A DNA stretch of 64,000 nucleotides from Dyadobacter endophyticus (GCF_014641595.1 NZ_BMIA01000003.1:124001-188000); one strand, 5' to 3'. Shown: positions 35,193 to 45,363, numbered from the stretch's first letter. Notes: generated by a model not told the origin, from the sequence alone. Translations and numbers: made by a program.

Positions 35193-38100
35193 ATGAGCAA
35201 ATTGTTACCAGTACAACAACACCATGTCGCCAACCGGCATTGGAAGCTATTCGTGCTGATGGTCATGATCCTCGCAATCATCGGACCTGCCTTCGCGGTG
35301 AATCCAGGCTCAGTGCAAAGCATCGAAGAAGTGAAGATCTCGCTTTACCTTAGAGAGGCCACGCTGCAAAAAGCATTTCTGGCTATCGAGAAGAAAAGTG
35401 ATTTCAAATTTGTCACAAGCATTGAGCGAATCGACAAAAAGAAACGCATTTCGGTTTCCCTGGAAAACAAAACGGTTAAAGAAGTTCTGGAAACCATATT
35501 GTCGGGCACAGGACTTGGTTATACGCAGATCAACAATAATATTGTAATCAACGACAAGCCGGTATCCCATACCACTGTAATCGAAACGACTGTTCCGGCC
35601 CCGAATATCAGGGCGCTTGCAAAAGAAGTGAGCGGTACGGTGAAGGACGCCAAAGGAGCGGGTATTCCGGGAACCAACATTCTGGTAAAAGGAACAACGA
35701 CGGGAACAACCACTGATATAAATGGCAAGTTTTCGATCAATGTGAGCGATGACAATTCGGTCCTCATAGTTTCTTCTATTGGCTATTCCAGCCAAGAAAT
35801 TACCGTCGGTAGCCGTTCGGTGATCGACGTCGTAATGCTCGACGATATAAAGCAGCTCGGCGAAGTAATTGTAACTGCACTCGGTATCGAGAAGGATGCC
35901 AAAAGCATGACTTATGCACAGCAGAATGTCGGCGGTGAGGAACTAACACGCGTAAAGGACCCTAATATGGTGAACTCGCTAGCCGGAAAGGCTGCCGGCG
36001 TAGTTATCACAAAGGGAACGGGTGGTCCTGGGTCTTCTTCCAAAGTGCTGCTCCGCGGTAACAAATCCATCACAGGTAACAACCAGCCATTGTATGTGAT
36101 CGACGGGATTCCGATGAACAGTGCCAACGGAGCCCAGGGAAGCACTTTGTTCGATACCCGTGACGCGGGCGACGCGATTTCAAATCTTAACCCGGAGGAT
36201 ATTGAGAACATTTCGATCCTGAAAGGGGCTTCTGCGGCAGCATTGTATGGTAGTCAAGCCGCAAATGGGGTTATCCTCGTCACCACCAAAAAGGGCCGTA
36301 AAGGGCATGCATCGATCAATTTCTCTTCCACCGCCAATTTTGAAAACCCAATTGCATTACCGCAAGTACAAACTTCTTATGGGCAGGGCTACGGCGGTGT
36401 GGCCAATACAACGGTAAATGACAGCTGGGGGCCAAAAATCACCAACGGCAGCGACAAGCACCTGAAAGATTTCTTCGAAACCGGCAAAACTTTCGTAAAC
36501 AGTCTTTCCATCACGAACGGTAACGATATTGGTCAATTCTATGTGTCATATGCGAATACCAAAGCGAACGGTATTGTTCCGGAAAACGATTACAATCGTC
36601 ATAATGTAAACCTTCGTGGTACCACACAGCTCTTCAACAACAAACTATCACTCGACGCATCGGTCAACTACATCGAGCAGAAGGTCTACAATCGTCCGCA
36701 ATCAGGTTTTTATTACAGCCCGATTTTCAGCCTTTACCTCTTCCCGACGGGAGATGATTTCTCCAAATACAGCGGTAACAACTTCGAAAAATGGGACCCG
36801 GCACGTTTGATGAATGTCCAAAACTGGCCGTACATCAAGAACGAAGCGAGCTCGAACCAAAACCCTTACTGGTTGTCCAAACGCAACCAGACCGACCAGT
36901 TCCGAAACCGCACCATTTACGCTTTCTCTGCCAAATGGGCGATCACGGACTGGCTGAACCTTCAAGGACGCACGACTTACGATAAAGTGCAAGATACTTA
37001 CGAACTGCGCCAGTATGCATCGTCCGACCCGACCCTCGTGGGAAGCAACGGTGGTTACCGCAAGAACCTCACCAACACCGACCAGCTCTATTCCGACATT
37101 TTGCTGAGCGGCACCAAGACATTCGGTAAAGACCTGTTCCTTTCTGCGACCCTGGGTTTCAGCAACACGCAGAATACATTTTACGATTTAAATGTGGGGA
37201 ATAATGGCGCGGCCAATACCCTGTCTTTCCCGAACTACTTTTCAATTTACGCAATGCAAAGCGGGACTGTAGGTGAAGTCTCGAAAGGGTATTTCAATGC
37301 GACCGAAAGCTTACAAAAAAGACTATCTCAAGCACTTTTTGGTACAGCTACGGTTGGATATAAGGAAACTTTCTTTCTGGACGTAACTGCACGAAAAGAA
37401 TGGTCGTCTACGGTTAAGCAGTCCTTTTTCTACCCGTCAGTTGGCCTGTCATACGTGCTAACAGAACACTTGAAGCCAAGCAATATTCTTTCTTTCGCAA
37501 AGATTCGCGGCTCCTATGCTGAGGTGGGCAATGCATTACCATTTGGAGTCGCTAATTGGACGCCGCCCTATACGCTTTCTGTTGACGACAATGTCAACGG
37601 GCGAACAAACCTTCCTTTCTTTAACGGGAACGACACACTAAACCTTAAACCCGAACGCACACGCTCTTATGAAATCGGAACAGAACTGAGGTTTTTCAAA
37701 GATAAACTGAGCGTAAACTTTACTTACTATAATGCTACTACCTACGACCAGGTGTTCCAGATAGTAGCCCCACCGGGATCTGGTGCAACAAATTTCTGGA
37801 TTAATGGTGGGACTATCCGGAATAAAGGATTTGAGTCGACAATCAGCTATAAAGCTGACCTTGGCGGCGGCGTAAGCTGGACGCCAGGCGTCAACTTTTC
37901 GCGAAACATTAACGAAATCAGAGAATTAAGTGACCGACTGACCGCGAACTGGTTTGTATTACAAGCCAGCGGCAGCACCAGGATGCTTCAACTTTTCCTG
38001 ACTAAACCGGGCATTTCAAATCTTGGTGGACGGAAATACGGCTCGTATGGGGACCTTTTTGGTAAAACCTATCAGCGCGATGAAAATGGCAAGATCAAGT

Positions 38101-38663
38101 ACAACGAAACCACAGGCCTCCCACTCCTTTCAACCGGTGCTGACCAGTACCTGGGCAATGCGAACCCGAAATTCCTGCTTGGATTTAATAACCAGTTCAA
38201 GTACAAAAATGCTACCCTCTCGTTCCTGGTAGACGGCCGGTTCGGTGGCAAAATTGCTTCTATGACCGAGCAATGGCTTGACTTCAAAGGCATTTCCAAA
38301 AGATCGGGCGATGCGCGTGATGCGGGTGGCGTAAATGTAAATGGCAAAACGATCCCTGCCGAAACCTACTACAACTTTATCTCAGGTAAGGGCGACGTGG
38401 CGGCAGCGGCGGAAGAGTATATGTTCAGCGCGACTAATGTGCGTATGCGTGAACTAGCCATCGGCTATACATTCCCCAAGGTATCGAAAGCGATCAAGGA
38501 CATCAGCGTTTCATTTATCAGCAGAAACCTTTTCTTCTTCTATAAGGACGCGCCCTTCGATCCTGAAGTCAGCATTACCACCGCAAACGCTATGCAGGGA
38601 ATCGAAGGGTTCAGCATTCCTGCTACCCGTTCATATGGTGTAACCGTTCGTGCAACCTTCTAA
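35193..38663 (+). CDS. SusC/RagA-type TonB-dependent receptor with STN domain
   Basis: This 1156-residue outer-membrane receptor has a long signal region (about residues 1-38), an STN domain (about 48-122, KISLYLREATLQKAFLAIE onwards), a carboxypeptidase-regulatory-like domain (about 145-215, VSGTVKDAKGAGIPGTNILV), a plug (about 225-370, QPLYVIDGIPMNSANGAQG) and the barrel. It is the receptor of the second regulon and should signal to the FecR upstream while importing its substrate together with the SusD-like lipoprotein encoded 14 bases downstream. The following enzymes suggest an amino-containing or sugar-derived substrate (inference). Confidence 0.95.
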   Translation: MSKLLPVQQHHVANRHWKLFVLMVMILAIIGPAFAVNPGSVQSIEEVKISLYLREATLQKAFLAIEKKSDFKFVTSIERIDKKKRISVSLENKTVKEVLETILSGTGLGYTQINNNIVINDKPVSHTTVIETTVPAPNIRALAKEVSGTVKDAKGAGIPGTNILVKGTTTGTTTDINGKFSINVSDDNSVLIVSSIGYSSQEITVGSRSVIDVVMLDDIKQLGEVIVTALGIEKDAKSMTYAQQNVGGEELTRVKDPNMVNSLAGKAAGVVITKGTGGPGSSSKVLLRGNKSITGNNQPLYVIDGIPMNSANGAQGSTLFDTRDAGDAISNLNPEDIENISILKGASAAALYGSQAANGVILVTTKKGRKGHASINFSSTANFENPIALPQVQTSYGQGYGGVANTTVNDSWGPKITNGSDKHLKDFFETGKTFVNSLSITNGNDIGQFYVSYANTKANGIVPENDYNRHNVNLRGTTQLFNNKLSLDASVNYIEQKVYNRPQSGFYYSPIFSLYLFPTGDDFSKYSGNNFEKWDPARLMNVQNWPYIKNEASSNQNPYWLSKRNQTDQFRNRTIYAFSAKWAITDWLNLQGRTTYDKVQDTYELRQYASSDPTLVGSNGGYRKNLTNTDQLYSDILLSGTKTFGKDLFLSATLGFSNTQNTFYDLNVGNNGAANTLSFPNYFSIYAMQSGTVGEVSKGYFNATESLQKRLSQALFGTATVGYKETFFLDVTARKEWSSTVKQSFFYPSVGLSYVLTEHLKPSNILSFAKIRGSYAEVGNALPFGVANWTPPYTLSVDDNVNGRTNLPFFNGNDTLNLKPERTRSYEIGTELRFFKDKLSVNFTYYNATTYDQVFQIVAPPGSGATNFWINGGTIRNKGFESTISYKADLGGGVSWTPGVNFSRNINEIRELSDRLTANWFVLQASGSTRMLQLFLTKPGISNLGGRKYGSYGDLFGKTYQRDENGKIKYNETTGLPLLSTGADQYLGNANPKFLLGFNNQFKYKNATLSFLVDGRFGGKIASMTEQWLDFKGISKRSGDARDAGGVNVNGKTIPAETYYNFISGKGDVAAAAEEYMFSATNVRMRELAIGYTFPKVSKAIKDISVSFISRNLFFFYKDAPFDPEVSITTANAMQGIEGFSIPATRSYGVTVRATF

Positions 38664-38677
38664 TAACTATCGTTCTC

Positions 38678-40252
38678 ATGAAACTCTTTATAGAAAAATA
38701 TAAATTCAGCGTACTGGCCCTCGGATGTTTGCTTTCCGTATCGTCGTGTACAGATTATATGCAAACCCTGAATCAGGACGAAAAGCTGATTACTGATCAG
38801 GATCTCGTTCAGGACGCCAACGAAGGTGGCATTTTACTTCCGTTGATGATGAACCGAATTGTAGCGACGACTACGGCGGTTCAAACCCAACAAAATTTGC
38901 AAGCCGAGTCCTATGCGGGCTACCTGGAAACCCCCACGCCATTCTTAAATAATGAGAACACAACTACATACTTCATGGTCGATGGGTGGAATAATACTGC
39001 GTGGAACACGTCCACTACGAACATTATGGATCAATGGCTGCAAATGTGGAAAAAAGGCTATGAAACGAAGTATCCAGATCTATACGCTATTGCGTTGATC
39101 GTCAAAGTGGCAGGCGCTCACAGACTGGTCGATACCTTCGGCCCCTATCCGTATACAAAATACGGTACGTCTGCACAAGTCACTTTCGACTCAGAAGAAG
39201 AAGCTTACAATGCATTCTTCTCGGATTTGAATAAGGCAATTACGGCCCTCAAAGCTGCCGAAACGGCTAATCCCAATGCAGACAGAACCCGTTTTGCAAA
39301 ATGGGACAAATCCTCACTTTCCGGAGAGTACACCAACTGGATCAAACTGGCTAACACATTAAAATTGCGCCTGGCTATCCGTATTTCAAAAGTCAAACCG
39401 GAACTCGCCAAGACACAAGCCGAGAGCGCAGTCGCCACAGATGCGGGAGGATTGTTGACCGATATCGGCTTTTCTGTAACCGGAGGCAATGAAAATCCCT
39501 ATTATACCATGGCCAATGCATGGTCGGACACACGCCTCTCCGCGACGATAGAAACGTTTCTGACTGGTTTCAACGACCCACGTCTTGCAATTTATGCCAT
39601 ACCTGCTACTGATGCATCGGCGGGCGGAAAGATCAAGGGCATTCGTGCTGGCTCAGAAAGGCCCGATAAAAGCCGTTACCAATTTTTCTCACTACCGAAT
39701 GTAACAACAAGCGCTCCCGTGAAGCAGTTGGATGTGGCAGAAAGCTATTTTCTGAGAGCTGAGGGAGCATTGCGTGGCTGGAATATGGGTGGCACAGCAC
39801 AGAAGTTTTATGAGGAGGGCGTGCGTGCATCTTTCAAAGCTAATGGCGTAGGTGGTGTAGACGAGTATTTGCTTGGCACAACAACGCAGGCAGCCTACGT
39901 CGATCCTAAAAACACCAATAACAACATAGCCGCACAAACTAAAATCACAGTAAAGTGGGACGAGGCCGCGAGCTTCGAGACAAAACTCGAAAAGATCATC
40001 ACCCAAAAGTGGATCGCATTGTATCCCGAAGGCACGGAAGCGTGGTCGGAGTTCAGAAGAACCGGCTATCCGAAGCTGTACCCGGTTGCCGTAACTAAAA
40101 ATCCGGATCTACCTGCGGGGACATTCATTAAAAGATTGACTTATCCGTCAGTAGTGACCAATTCGGGTGGCGACGCAGTCAAGGCAGCCGTAGCAGCGTA
40201 CCTTGGCGGAAAAGACAGCGCAGCGACCCCGATCTGGTGGGATGTAGATTAA
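38678..40252 (+). CDS. SusD-like_2 nutrient-binding outer-membrane lipoprotein
   Basis: This 524-residue protein has a lipoprotein signal ending SVSSC (Cys24). The composition and motifs (YPDLYAIALIVKVAGAHRLVDTFGPYPYTKYG, TNWIKLANTLKLRLAIRISKV, LDVAESYFLRAEGALRGW, ITQKWIALYPEGTEAWSEFRRTGYPKLYP) place it in the SusD-like_2 branch rather than with the classical SusD of the first operon. It forms the lid for the SusC just upstream. A terminator-like hairpin follows. Confidence 0.95.
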   Translation: MKLFIEKYKFSVLALGCLLSVSSCTDYMQTLNQDEKLITDQDLVQDANEGGILLPLMMNRIVATTTAVQTQQNLQAESYAGYLETPTPFLNNENTTTYFMVDGWNNTAWNTSTTNIMDQWLQMWKKGYETKYPDLYAIALIVKVAGAHRLVDTFGPYPYTKYGTSAQVTFDSEEEAYNAFFSDLNKAITALKAAETANPNADRTRFAKWDKSSLSGEYTNWIKLANTLKLRLAIRISKVKPELAKTQAESAVATDAGGLLTDIGFSVTGGNENPYYTMANAWSDTRLSATIETFLTGFNDPRLAIYAIPATDASAGGKIKGIRAGSERPDKSRYQFFSLPNVTTSAPVKQLDVAESYFLRAEGALRGWNMGGTAQKFYEEGVRASFKANGVGGVDEYLLGTTTQAAYVDPKNTNNNIAAQTKITVKWDEAASFETKLEKIITQKWIALYPEGTEAWSEFRRTGYPKLYPVAVTKNPDLPAGTFIKRLTYPSVVTNSGGDAVKAAVAAYLGGKDSAATPIWWDVD

Positions 40253-40271
40253 TGTTGGACGAGTAGTAAGC

Positions 40272-40306
40272 AGTGCCTTCCGGCAAATAATTCCGGAGGG
40301 CACTTT
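40272..40306 (+). terminator. Hairpin terminator after the second susCD operon
   Basis: AGTGCCTTCCGG (40272-40283) pairs with CCGGAGGGCACT (40293-40304) with one wobble and then TTTCAC. It separates susCD from the enzyme genes, although read-through remains possible. The rest of the gap to 40497 is AT-rich with no clear promoter. Confidence 0.65.
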
Positions 40307-40497
40307 CACGATCCACTAATCGGAATAAAAAGGCATTGAAACGGGCATTGACCAAAGTATATTTTTTTAAATTCTGATTATTAAAAAAATTATCTTACCA
40401 AACGGAGTATTGAGGCCTATAAAATGCATCCTTGCTCTGCATACCGTCTAAACCATTCTGTAAAGCCTTTAACCAATCTATTCAGTCCTTAACCATT

Positions 40498-41718
40498 ATG
40501 ATAAACCGCAGAGATTTAATCAAGCATCTGTCCACAGTTCCCCTCCTGGGCGGATTTTTGGGCAATGGTACCGCAGAAGCTGCCGACCTGCTCGTCAAGG
40601 CGCCAGTCCGTAACCTCGCCAAAGAACTCGGCATCCGTACCTTTATTAATGCAGCGGGTACCTACACAATGATGACCGGGTCCCTCATGCAGGACGATGT
40701 GGTGGCTACGATCCAGGGGGCGGCCAAAGAATTTATGATGCTCGATGAAGTCCAGACGAAAGTAGGCGAGAAAATCGCCGCCATTACCCACGCCGAATCG
40801 GCGGTGGTGACTGCCGGGTGCTTCTCGGCACTTACGCTCGGGCTTGCGGGCGTGCTCACGGGTATGGACCCAAAAAAAGTGGAAGCATTACCGCATTTGG
40901 AAGGTACCGGTATGAAGTCGGAAGTGATCATTCAGAAAGGCCACAACATCGGCTATTCGCATGCATTGACGAACACCGGTTGCAAAATCGTCCAGGTTGA
41001 AACTGTGGAAGATTTGCAGAAGGCGATTAATGAGAAGACCGCATTGATGTGGTTCCTGCACATTCAGTCCGATAAAGGGCAGATCAATCACGAAAAATGG
41101 ATTGAGATTGCAAAGAAAAATGGCATTCCTACTATGATCGATATGGCTGCCGATGTGCCGCCCGTTGAAAACCTATGGCGTTTCAACGACCTGGGCTTCG
41201 ACCTCGTGTGCGTATCGGGCGGGAAAGCCATGCGCGGGCCACAAAGCGCAGGTATCCTGATGGGCAAAAAGCAGTACATCGACGCTGCACGCCTGAGCAT
41301 GCCTCCGCGCGGATCGACCATCGGGCGCGGTATGAAGGTGAATAAGGAAGAGATCCTCGGCATGTACGTCGCACTCGACAATTTCGTGAAGATGGATCAC
41401 AAGAAAGAGTGGAAAATATGGGAAGACCGCGTGGCAACCATCGAGAATGCTGTAAAAAGCGTGAAAGGTGTCGTTACCGAAGTCACTGTCCCCGAACTGG
41501 GCAATCATACCCCTACATTGAAAGTATCGTGGGACGCGGCGAAGATCAGCCTGCCAGTGAAAACCTTGCAGGAAAGCCTTCGCAAAGGCAACCCGTCGAT
41601 CGAGGTAATGCCCGGCGAAAACAATTCGCTCACCATTACCACCTGGATGCTTAAAGCGGGCGAGGAGAAAATCGTAGCATCCAGATTGAAAGAAGAGCTG
41701 TCGAAAGCAGTTGTTTAA
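40498..41718 (+). CDS. Exported SelA-like PLP-dependent enzyme
   Basis: The 406-residue protein from MINRRDLIKHLSTVPLLGGF has a twin-arginine-like export signal ending about residue 28. The rest is a fold type I PLP enzyme of the L-seryl-tRNA(Sec) selenium transferase-like family: RTFINAAGTYTMMTGSLM, DEVQTKVGEKIAAIT, and the Schiff-base Lys243 in VSGGKAMRGPQSAG. Characterised cytoplasmic relatives include D-glucosaminate-6-phosphate ammonia-lyase (DgaE-type). It is followed by an amidohydrolase of the family that partners SelA-like enzymes in other bacteria. The likely reaction is a beta-elimination or ammonia-lyase step on an amino acid or amino-sugar acid in the periplasm. It cannot be selenocysteine synthase: it is exported and no selB or tRNA-Sec is near. 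Confidence 0.85.
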   Translation: MINRRDLIKHLSTVPLLGGFLGNGTAEAADLLVKAPVRNLAKELGIRTFINAAGTYTMMTGSLMQDDVVATIQGAAKEFMMLDEVQTKVGEKIAAITHAESAVVTAGCFSALTLGLAGVLTGMDPKKVEALPHLEGTGMKSEVIIQKGHNIGYSHALTNTGCKIVQVETVEDLQKAINEKTALMWFLHIQSDKGQINHEKWIEIAKKNGIPTMIDMAADVPPVENLWRFNDLGFDLVCVSGGKAMRGPQSAGILMGKKQYIDAARLSMPPRGSTIGRGMKVNKEEILGMYVALDNFVKMDHKKEWKIWEDRVATIENAVKSVKGVVTEVTVPELGNHTPTLKVSWDAAKISLPVKTLQESLRKGNPSIEVMPGENNSLTITTWMLKAGEEKIVASRLKEELSKAVV

Positions 41719-41769
41719 ATATGTACAGTACCATTAATATTCCTAAACCCAACCTTTTCAAGAAGTAAA

Positions 41770-43023
41770 ATGCAACACAGGTCTATCCTTTTCACTCTTC
41801 TGGCATGTCTGCTTGGCGTAGTTTCCCATGCCCAGACGTACAGCGTTCTGATTAAAGGCGGCACGGTGATCGACCCGAAAAACAATATCAACCAGGTAAT
41901 GGATGTCGGTATTTTCGAAGGGAAGATCAGGAAAGTGGCGAAGGATATCGATCCGAAGGAGGCCCGCCAGGTAGTGGATGCCAAAGGGATGTATGTAACA
42001 CCCGGATTGATCGATATCCATGGACACGTGTTTTTCGGTACCGAGCCAAACCATTATCTCAGTAATGGTTTGGTGGCGTTACCACCCGACGGCTTCACCT
42101 TCCGCGTAGGCGTAACGACGATCGTCGACGCGGGCGGTGCCGGCTGGGATTCGTTTTCAGAGTTTAAAAACAATGTAATCTTCAATTCCAAAACCCGCGT
42201 ACTCTCGTTCCTGAACATCGTAGGACAAGGCATGCGCGGCGGCAACTGGGAGCAGGATACGGCCGATATGGACCCAAACCTGGCCGCGGGCGTCGCGATC
42301 AAAAATCGCAACGACGTGGTGGGTTTCAAAGTGGCGCATTTCCAGGGTAAAGATTGGAAACCGGTTGATAACGCAGTGAAAGCAGGAAAGCTGGCAAATA
42401 TGCCGGTGATGGTCGATTTCGGTGGCAGCACACCGCCCCTCCCGCTCGAAGAACTGTTTATGAAACACCTTCGCCCGGGCGACATATACACACACGCATA
42501 CACGCTGCTCGAAGGCAATATCAGAGAGACAATCGTGGATGAAGCCACGCAAAAAGTAAAACCGTTCGCACTCGAAGCCCGCAAGAGAGGCATTATTTTC
42601 GACGTAGGCTACGGCGGCGCAAGTTTCAACTACTCGCAGGCGATCCCGGCTATGAAAGCCGGTTTTTACCCCAACACGATTAGTACCGATCTCCACACCG
42701 GCAGCATGAACGGCTCGATGAAGGACATGCTGAGCATTATGTCGAAGTTCTATAATATGGGGATGGACCTGCCGTCGGTGATCAAAGCCAGCACCTGGGA
42801 ACCAGCCAAAGTGATCCATCGGGAGCAGCTGGGCCACATTACCGAAGGCGCCATCGCCGACGTAGCCGTGTTCTCGATGCGAAAAGGCAATTTCGGTTTT
42901 TATGACAAAACCGGATATAAGGTAGAAGGCAAAGAAAAACTCGAATGCGAACTCACCGTCATGGGCGGAAAAATAGTTTATGATTTGAACGGCATTACGT
43001 CGCCGATATATTTGACTAAATAA
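41770..43023 (+). CDS. Exported amidohydrolase/deacetylase-family metallohydrolase (copy 1)
   Basis: This 417-residue protein has a signal peptide ending near SHAQT (residue 22). The amidohydrolase fold shows GLIDIHGHVF with metal ligands His84 and His86, the probable carboxylated Lys187 in GFKVAHF, His242 in THAY and Asp307 in STDLH. In the family relatives I recall, the stretch DVGHG supplies another His; here it reads DVGYG (Tyr281). The paralogue at 57107 has the same change. Relatives are described as EF_0837/AHA_3915-type amidohydrolases next to SelA-like enzymes. It begins 51 bases after the PLP enzyme and likely deacylates or opens the same substrate. Confidence 0.85.
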   Translation: MQHRSILFTLLACLLGVVSHAQTYSVLIKGGTVIDPKNNINQVMDVGIFEGKIRKVAKDIDPKEARQVVDAKGMYVTPGLIDIHGHVFFGTEPNHYLSNGLVALPPDGFTFRVGVTTIVDAGGAGWDSFSEFKNNVIFNSKTRVLSFLNIVGQGMRGGNWEQDTADMDPNLAAGVAIKNRNDVVGFKVAHFQGKDWKPVDNAVKAGKLANMPVMVDFGGSTPPLPLEELFMKHLRPGDIYTHAYTLLEGNIRETIVDEATQKVKPFALEARKRGIIFDVGYGGASFNYSQAIPAMKAGFYPNTISTDLHTGSMNGSMKDMLSIMSKFYNMGMDLPSVIKASTWEPAKVIHREQLGHITEGAIADVAVFSMRKGNFGFYDKTGYKVEGKEKLECELTVMGGKIVYDLNGITSPIYLTK

Positions 43024-43070
43024 CATAGACCATGCATCATCGCATACTTAAACCCCTCTTTAATTGACCT

Positions 43071-44804
43071 ATGTTAAAAAAACGCTTAAAATGGTCTGCC
43101 TCACTTCTTGTCCTGCTCGGGCTGGGGTTTACGCAGCACTCCGACCGGGAGTTGCCGGTTGTCAATACCAAAAATGGTGGTCTGTTCTTGCCGGACGGCT
43201 TTGAGGCTACTGTTGTCGTGGACAGCCTTCCGGGTCGTGCGCGCCATATTGCGGTGAATGACAATGGTGATATTTATGTGAAAGCGCGGTTTGCCGATAA
43301 GGGAGAGTCGGTAATCGCATTGCGCGACACCAATAAAGATGGGCGGGCCGATATCATCAAGCGTTTCGGCGGTGCCGCGAAAGAACGGGCTTACGGAACG
43401 GCCATGCGGATTTACAAGGGTTACCTGTATTTCAGCTCCGAGCTCGTGGTTTACCGTTACAAACTGACGCCCGGCCAACTGGTGCCCGACAGCCCGGAAG
43501 AGGTGATCCTCACCGACGACCACCCGCACGGTATGCACGAGCACATCGCCAAGCCGCTCACATTCGATGACAAGGGCTTTATGTATGTGCCTTTCGGTGC
43601 CAATTCCAATGCTTGCCAGGAACAAAACCGCACGCCCGGCTCCAAAGGGATGGACCCATGCCCGATCCTCGAGGATCACGGCGGTATCTGGAAATTCGAC
43701 GCGAACAAGACCGGCCAGTTACAGAAGGACGGCACGAAGTTCGCGACGGGTTTGCGCAGTGTGGTCGCATTGGACTGGAATTTTCAGGACAACAACTTAT
43801 ATGCGGTGCAGCACGGCCGCGACGATCTCCTGCGCCTTTGGCCGCAACTTTACAACGGCTGGCAAAGCGCCATGCTTCCTTCGGAGGAATTTCTGAGAAT
43901 TAAAGAAGGCACGCACGCCGGCTGGCCCTATTGTTATTGGGATCAGATGCAATCCAAAAAGGTATTGAACCCCGAATATGGCGGTGATGGTAAAATTGTA
44001 GGCCAGTGTGATCAATATGAAAAACCGCTGATTGGCTTTCCCGGCCATTGGGCGCCCAATGATATTCTTTTTTACCAGGGCAACCAGTTTCCCGAGCATT
44101 ACAAAAACGGTTCGTTCATCGCATTCCACGGTTCCACCAACCGCGCACCCTACCCTCAGTCGAGCTATTTTATTGGTTTTGTTCCTTTTAAAAACGGCCA
44201 GGTTGCCGGTGAATACGAGATTTTCGCGGACGGTTTCGCGGGCCTCGACCCGATCGTGAACGTGAGCGACGCAGTGTACCGTCCGATGGGCATCTCCATG
44301 GGGCCCGACGGCGCTATTTATATCGCCGAAACCGAAAAAGGTAAGATCTGGAAAGTCACCTACAAGGGTAACAAGAAAAAGTTTGCCAAACCGGCGCTTG
44401 CGAAAATGGAGCAGCGTAAAACGATGTCACACATCCGCACGCCCGATTTTGTAAACGATAACCTGGATAAGGACAAACCCATCGCAGGCGGCAAGGTTTA
44501 CAGCGTGTATTGCACGGCCTGCCACCAGCGTAACGGCATGGGCGACTCGCAACGCTTTCCACCACTGGGTGGGGCAGAATGGGTTACCGGCGACAAAGAG
44601 CGGCTGATCAAGGTGCTGTTGAATGGTCTGGAAGGCCCTATCGAAGTTAAAGGCCAAGCCTACAACAATGTCATGCCGCAGCACAGCTTTTTAAAAGATG
44701 AAGAAGTTTCGGAGGTGTTAACTCACATCCGGAGCAACTTCGGAAACAATGCAAGCCCTGTCACGACGGACGAAGTAGCCAAAGTGCGGGCCGCGATTAA
44801 ATAG
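43071..44804 (+). CDS. PQQ-type sugar dehydrogenase fused to cytochrome c
   Basis: This 577-residue periplasmic protein has a signal segment (about residues 1-22), a six-bladed dehydrogenase propeller of the glucose/sorbosone dehydrogenase type (FLPDGFEATVVVD, then GTAMRIYKGYLYFSS, DDHPHGMHEHIA, EGTHAGWPYCYWD) and a C-terminal cytochrome c domain. The haem-binding CTACH spans residues 481-485 and the axial Met is at about 535 (NVMPQH). It would oxidise a substrate and pass the electrons to its own haem. It follows the amidohydrolase by 47 bases and belongs to the same gene run. I cannot tell PQQ from another cofactor by eye. Confidence 0.88.
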   Translation: MLKKRLKWSASLLVLLGLGFTQHSDRELPVVNTKNGGLFLPDGFEATVVVDSLPGRARHIAVNDNGDIYVKARFADKGESVIALRDTNKDGRADIIKRFGGAAKERAYGTAMRIYKGYLYFSSELVVYRYKLTPGQLVPDSPEEVILTDDHPHGMHEHIAKPLTFDDKGFMYVPFGANSNACQEQNRTPGSKGMDPCPILEDHGGIWKFDANKTGQLQKDGTKFATGLRSVVALDWNFQDNNLYAVQHGRDDLLRLWPQLYNGWQSAMLPSEEFLRIKEGTHAGWPYCYWDQMQSKKVLNPEYGGDGKIVGQCDQYEKPLIGFPGHWAPNDILFYQGNQFPEHYKNGSFIAFHGSTNRAPYPQSSYFIGFVPFKNGQVAGEYEIFADGFAGLDPIVNVSDAVYRPMGISMGPDGAIYIAETEKGKIWKVTYKGNKKKFAKPALAKMEQRKTMSHIRTPDFVNDNLDKDKPIAGGKVYSVYCTACHQRNGMGDSQRFPPLGGAEWVTGDKERLIKVLLNGLEGPIEVKGQAYNNVMPQHSFLKDEEVSEVLTHIRSNFGNNASPVTTDEVAKVRAAIK

Positions 44805-44815
44805 CAAGATATTAC

Positions 44816-44899
44816 GCCATTCATCTTCCAACCCCGTTTAAGCGGATATTACTCTCCGGCAATTGAGTTTTCCTTTGAAGGGGTTGGAGGAAGAATGGC
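44816..44899. repeat. Long inverted repeat between cytochrome genes
   Basis: GCCATTCATCTTCCAACCCC (44816-44835) pairs with GGGGTTGGAGGAAGAATGGC (44880-44899) with about three mismatches around a 44-nt loop. There is no T-run. It may be a transcript-stabilising or processing hairpin within the operon. Confidence 0.6.
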
Positions 44900-44931
44900 A
44901 AGTGTAACTAATTTACCATTTCTGTATATTC

Positions 44932-45363
44932 ATGCCGAAAAATAAAATCATAATCGCAGGCTTCTTTATTCTTTCCGGAATCGGTCTGGCGGGTTTTTCT
45001 TCCGAGAAGAACGCTTCCACACACCACAATCAGGAGCCATGGAAGGCACCGGCCTGGGCTGATACCCTGAAAAGCCCTTTTCACGAGGAGCCACTTACGC
45101 TGGCCCAGGGCGAAGAACTGTTTACATTATATTGTTCCTCATGCCACGGCGAAGGCGGGTATGGCGATGGTGCCGCAGGCGGTGCATTAGGCCAGAAACC
45201 AGCCAATTTCCACGATACGCTGGTGAAGGCACAAAGCGACGGCTCGCTATTTTGGAAAATGTCGAACGGCCGCGGGAATATGCCGCCGTTCCAGGATGTG
45301 TTTACAGCCGAACAACGCTGGCAGCTCGTAGCGTACATCAGACATTTGGGCAAAAACGAATAA
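44932..45363 (+). CDS. Periplasmic class I cytochrome c
   Basis: This 143-residue protein has an N-terminal membrane anchor or signal (about residues 5-22), the haem motif CSSCH at residues 68-72 in LYCSSCHGEGGYGDG, and an axial Met at about 117 in NGRGNMPPF, followed by QRWQLVAYIRHLG, the usual closing helix. It is probably the electron acceptor for one of the two adjacent dehydrogenases, passing electrons to the respiratory chain. It lies between them in the same orientation. Confidence 0.93.
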   Translation: MPKNKIIIAGFFILSGIGLAGFSSEKNASTHHNQEPWKAPAWADTLKSPFHEEPLTLAQGEELFTLYCSSCHGEGGYGDGAAGGALGQKPANFHDTLVKAQSDGSLFWKMSNGRGNMPPFQDVFTAEQRWQLVAYIRHLGKNE

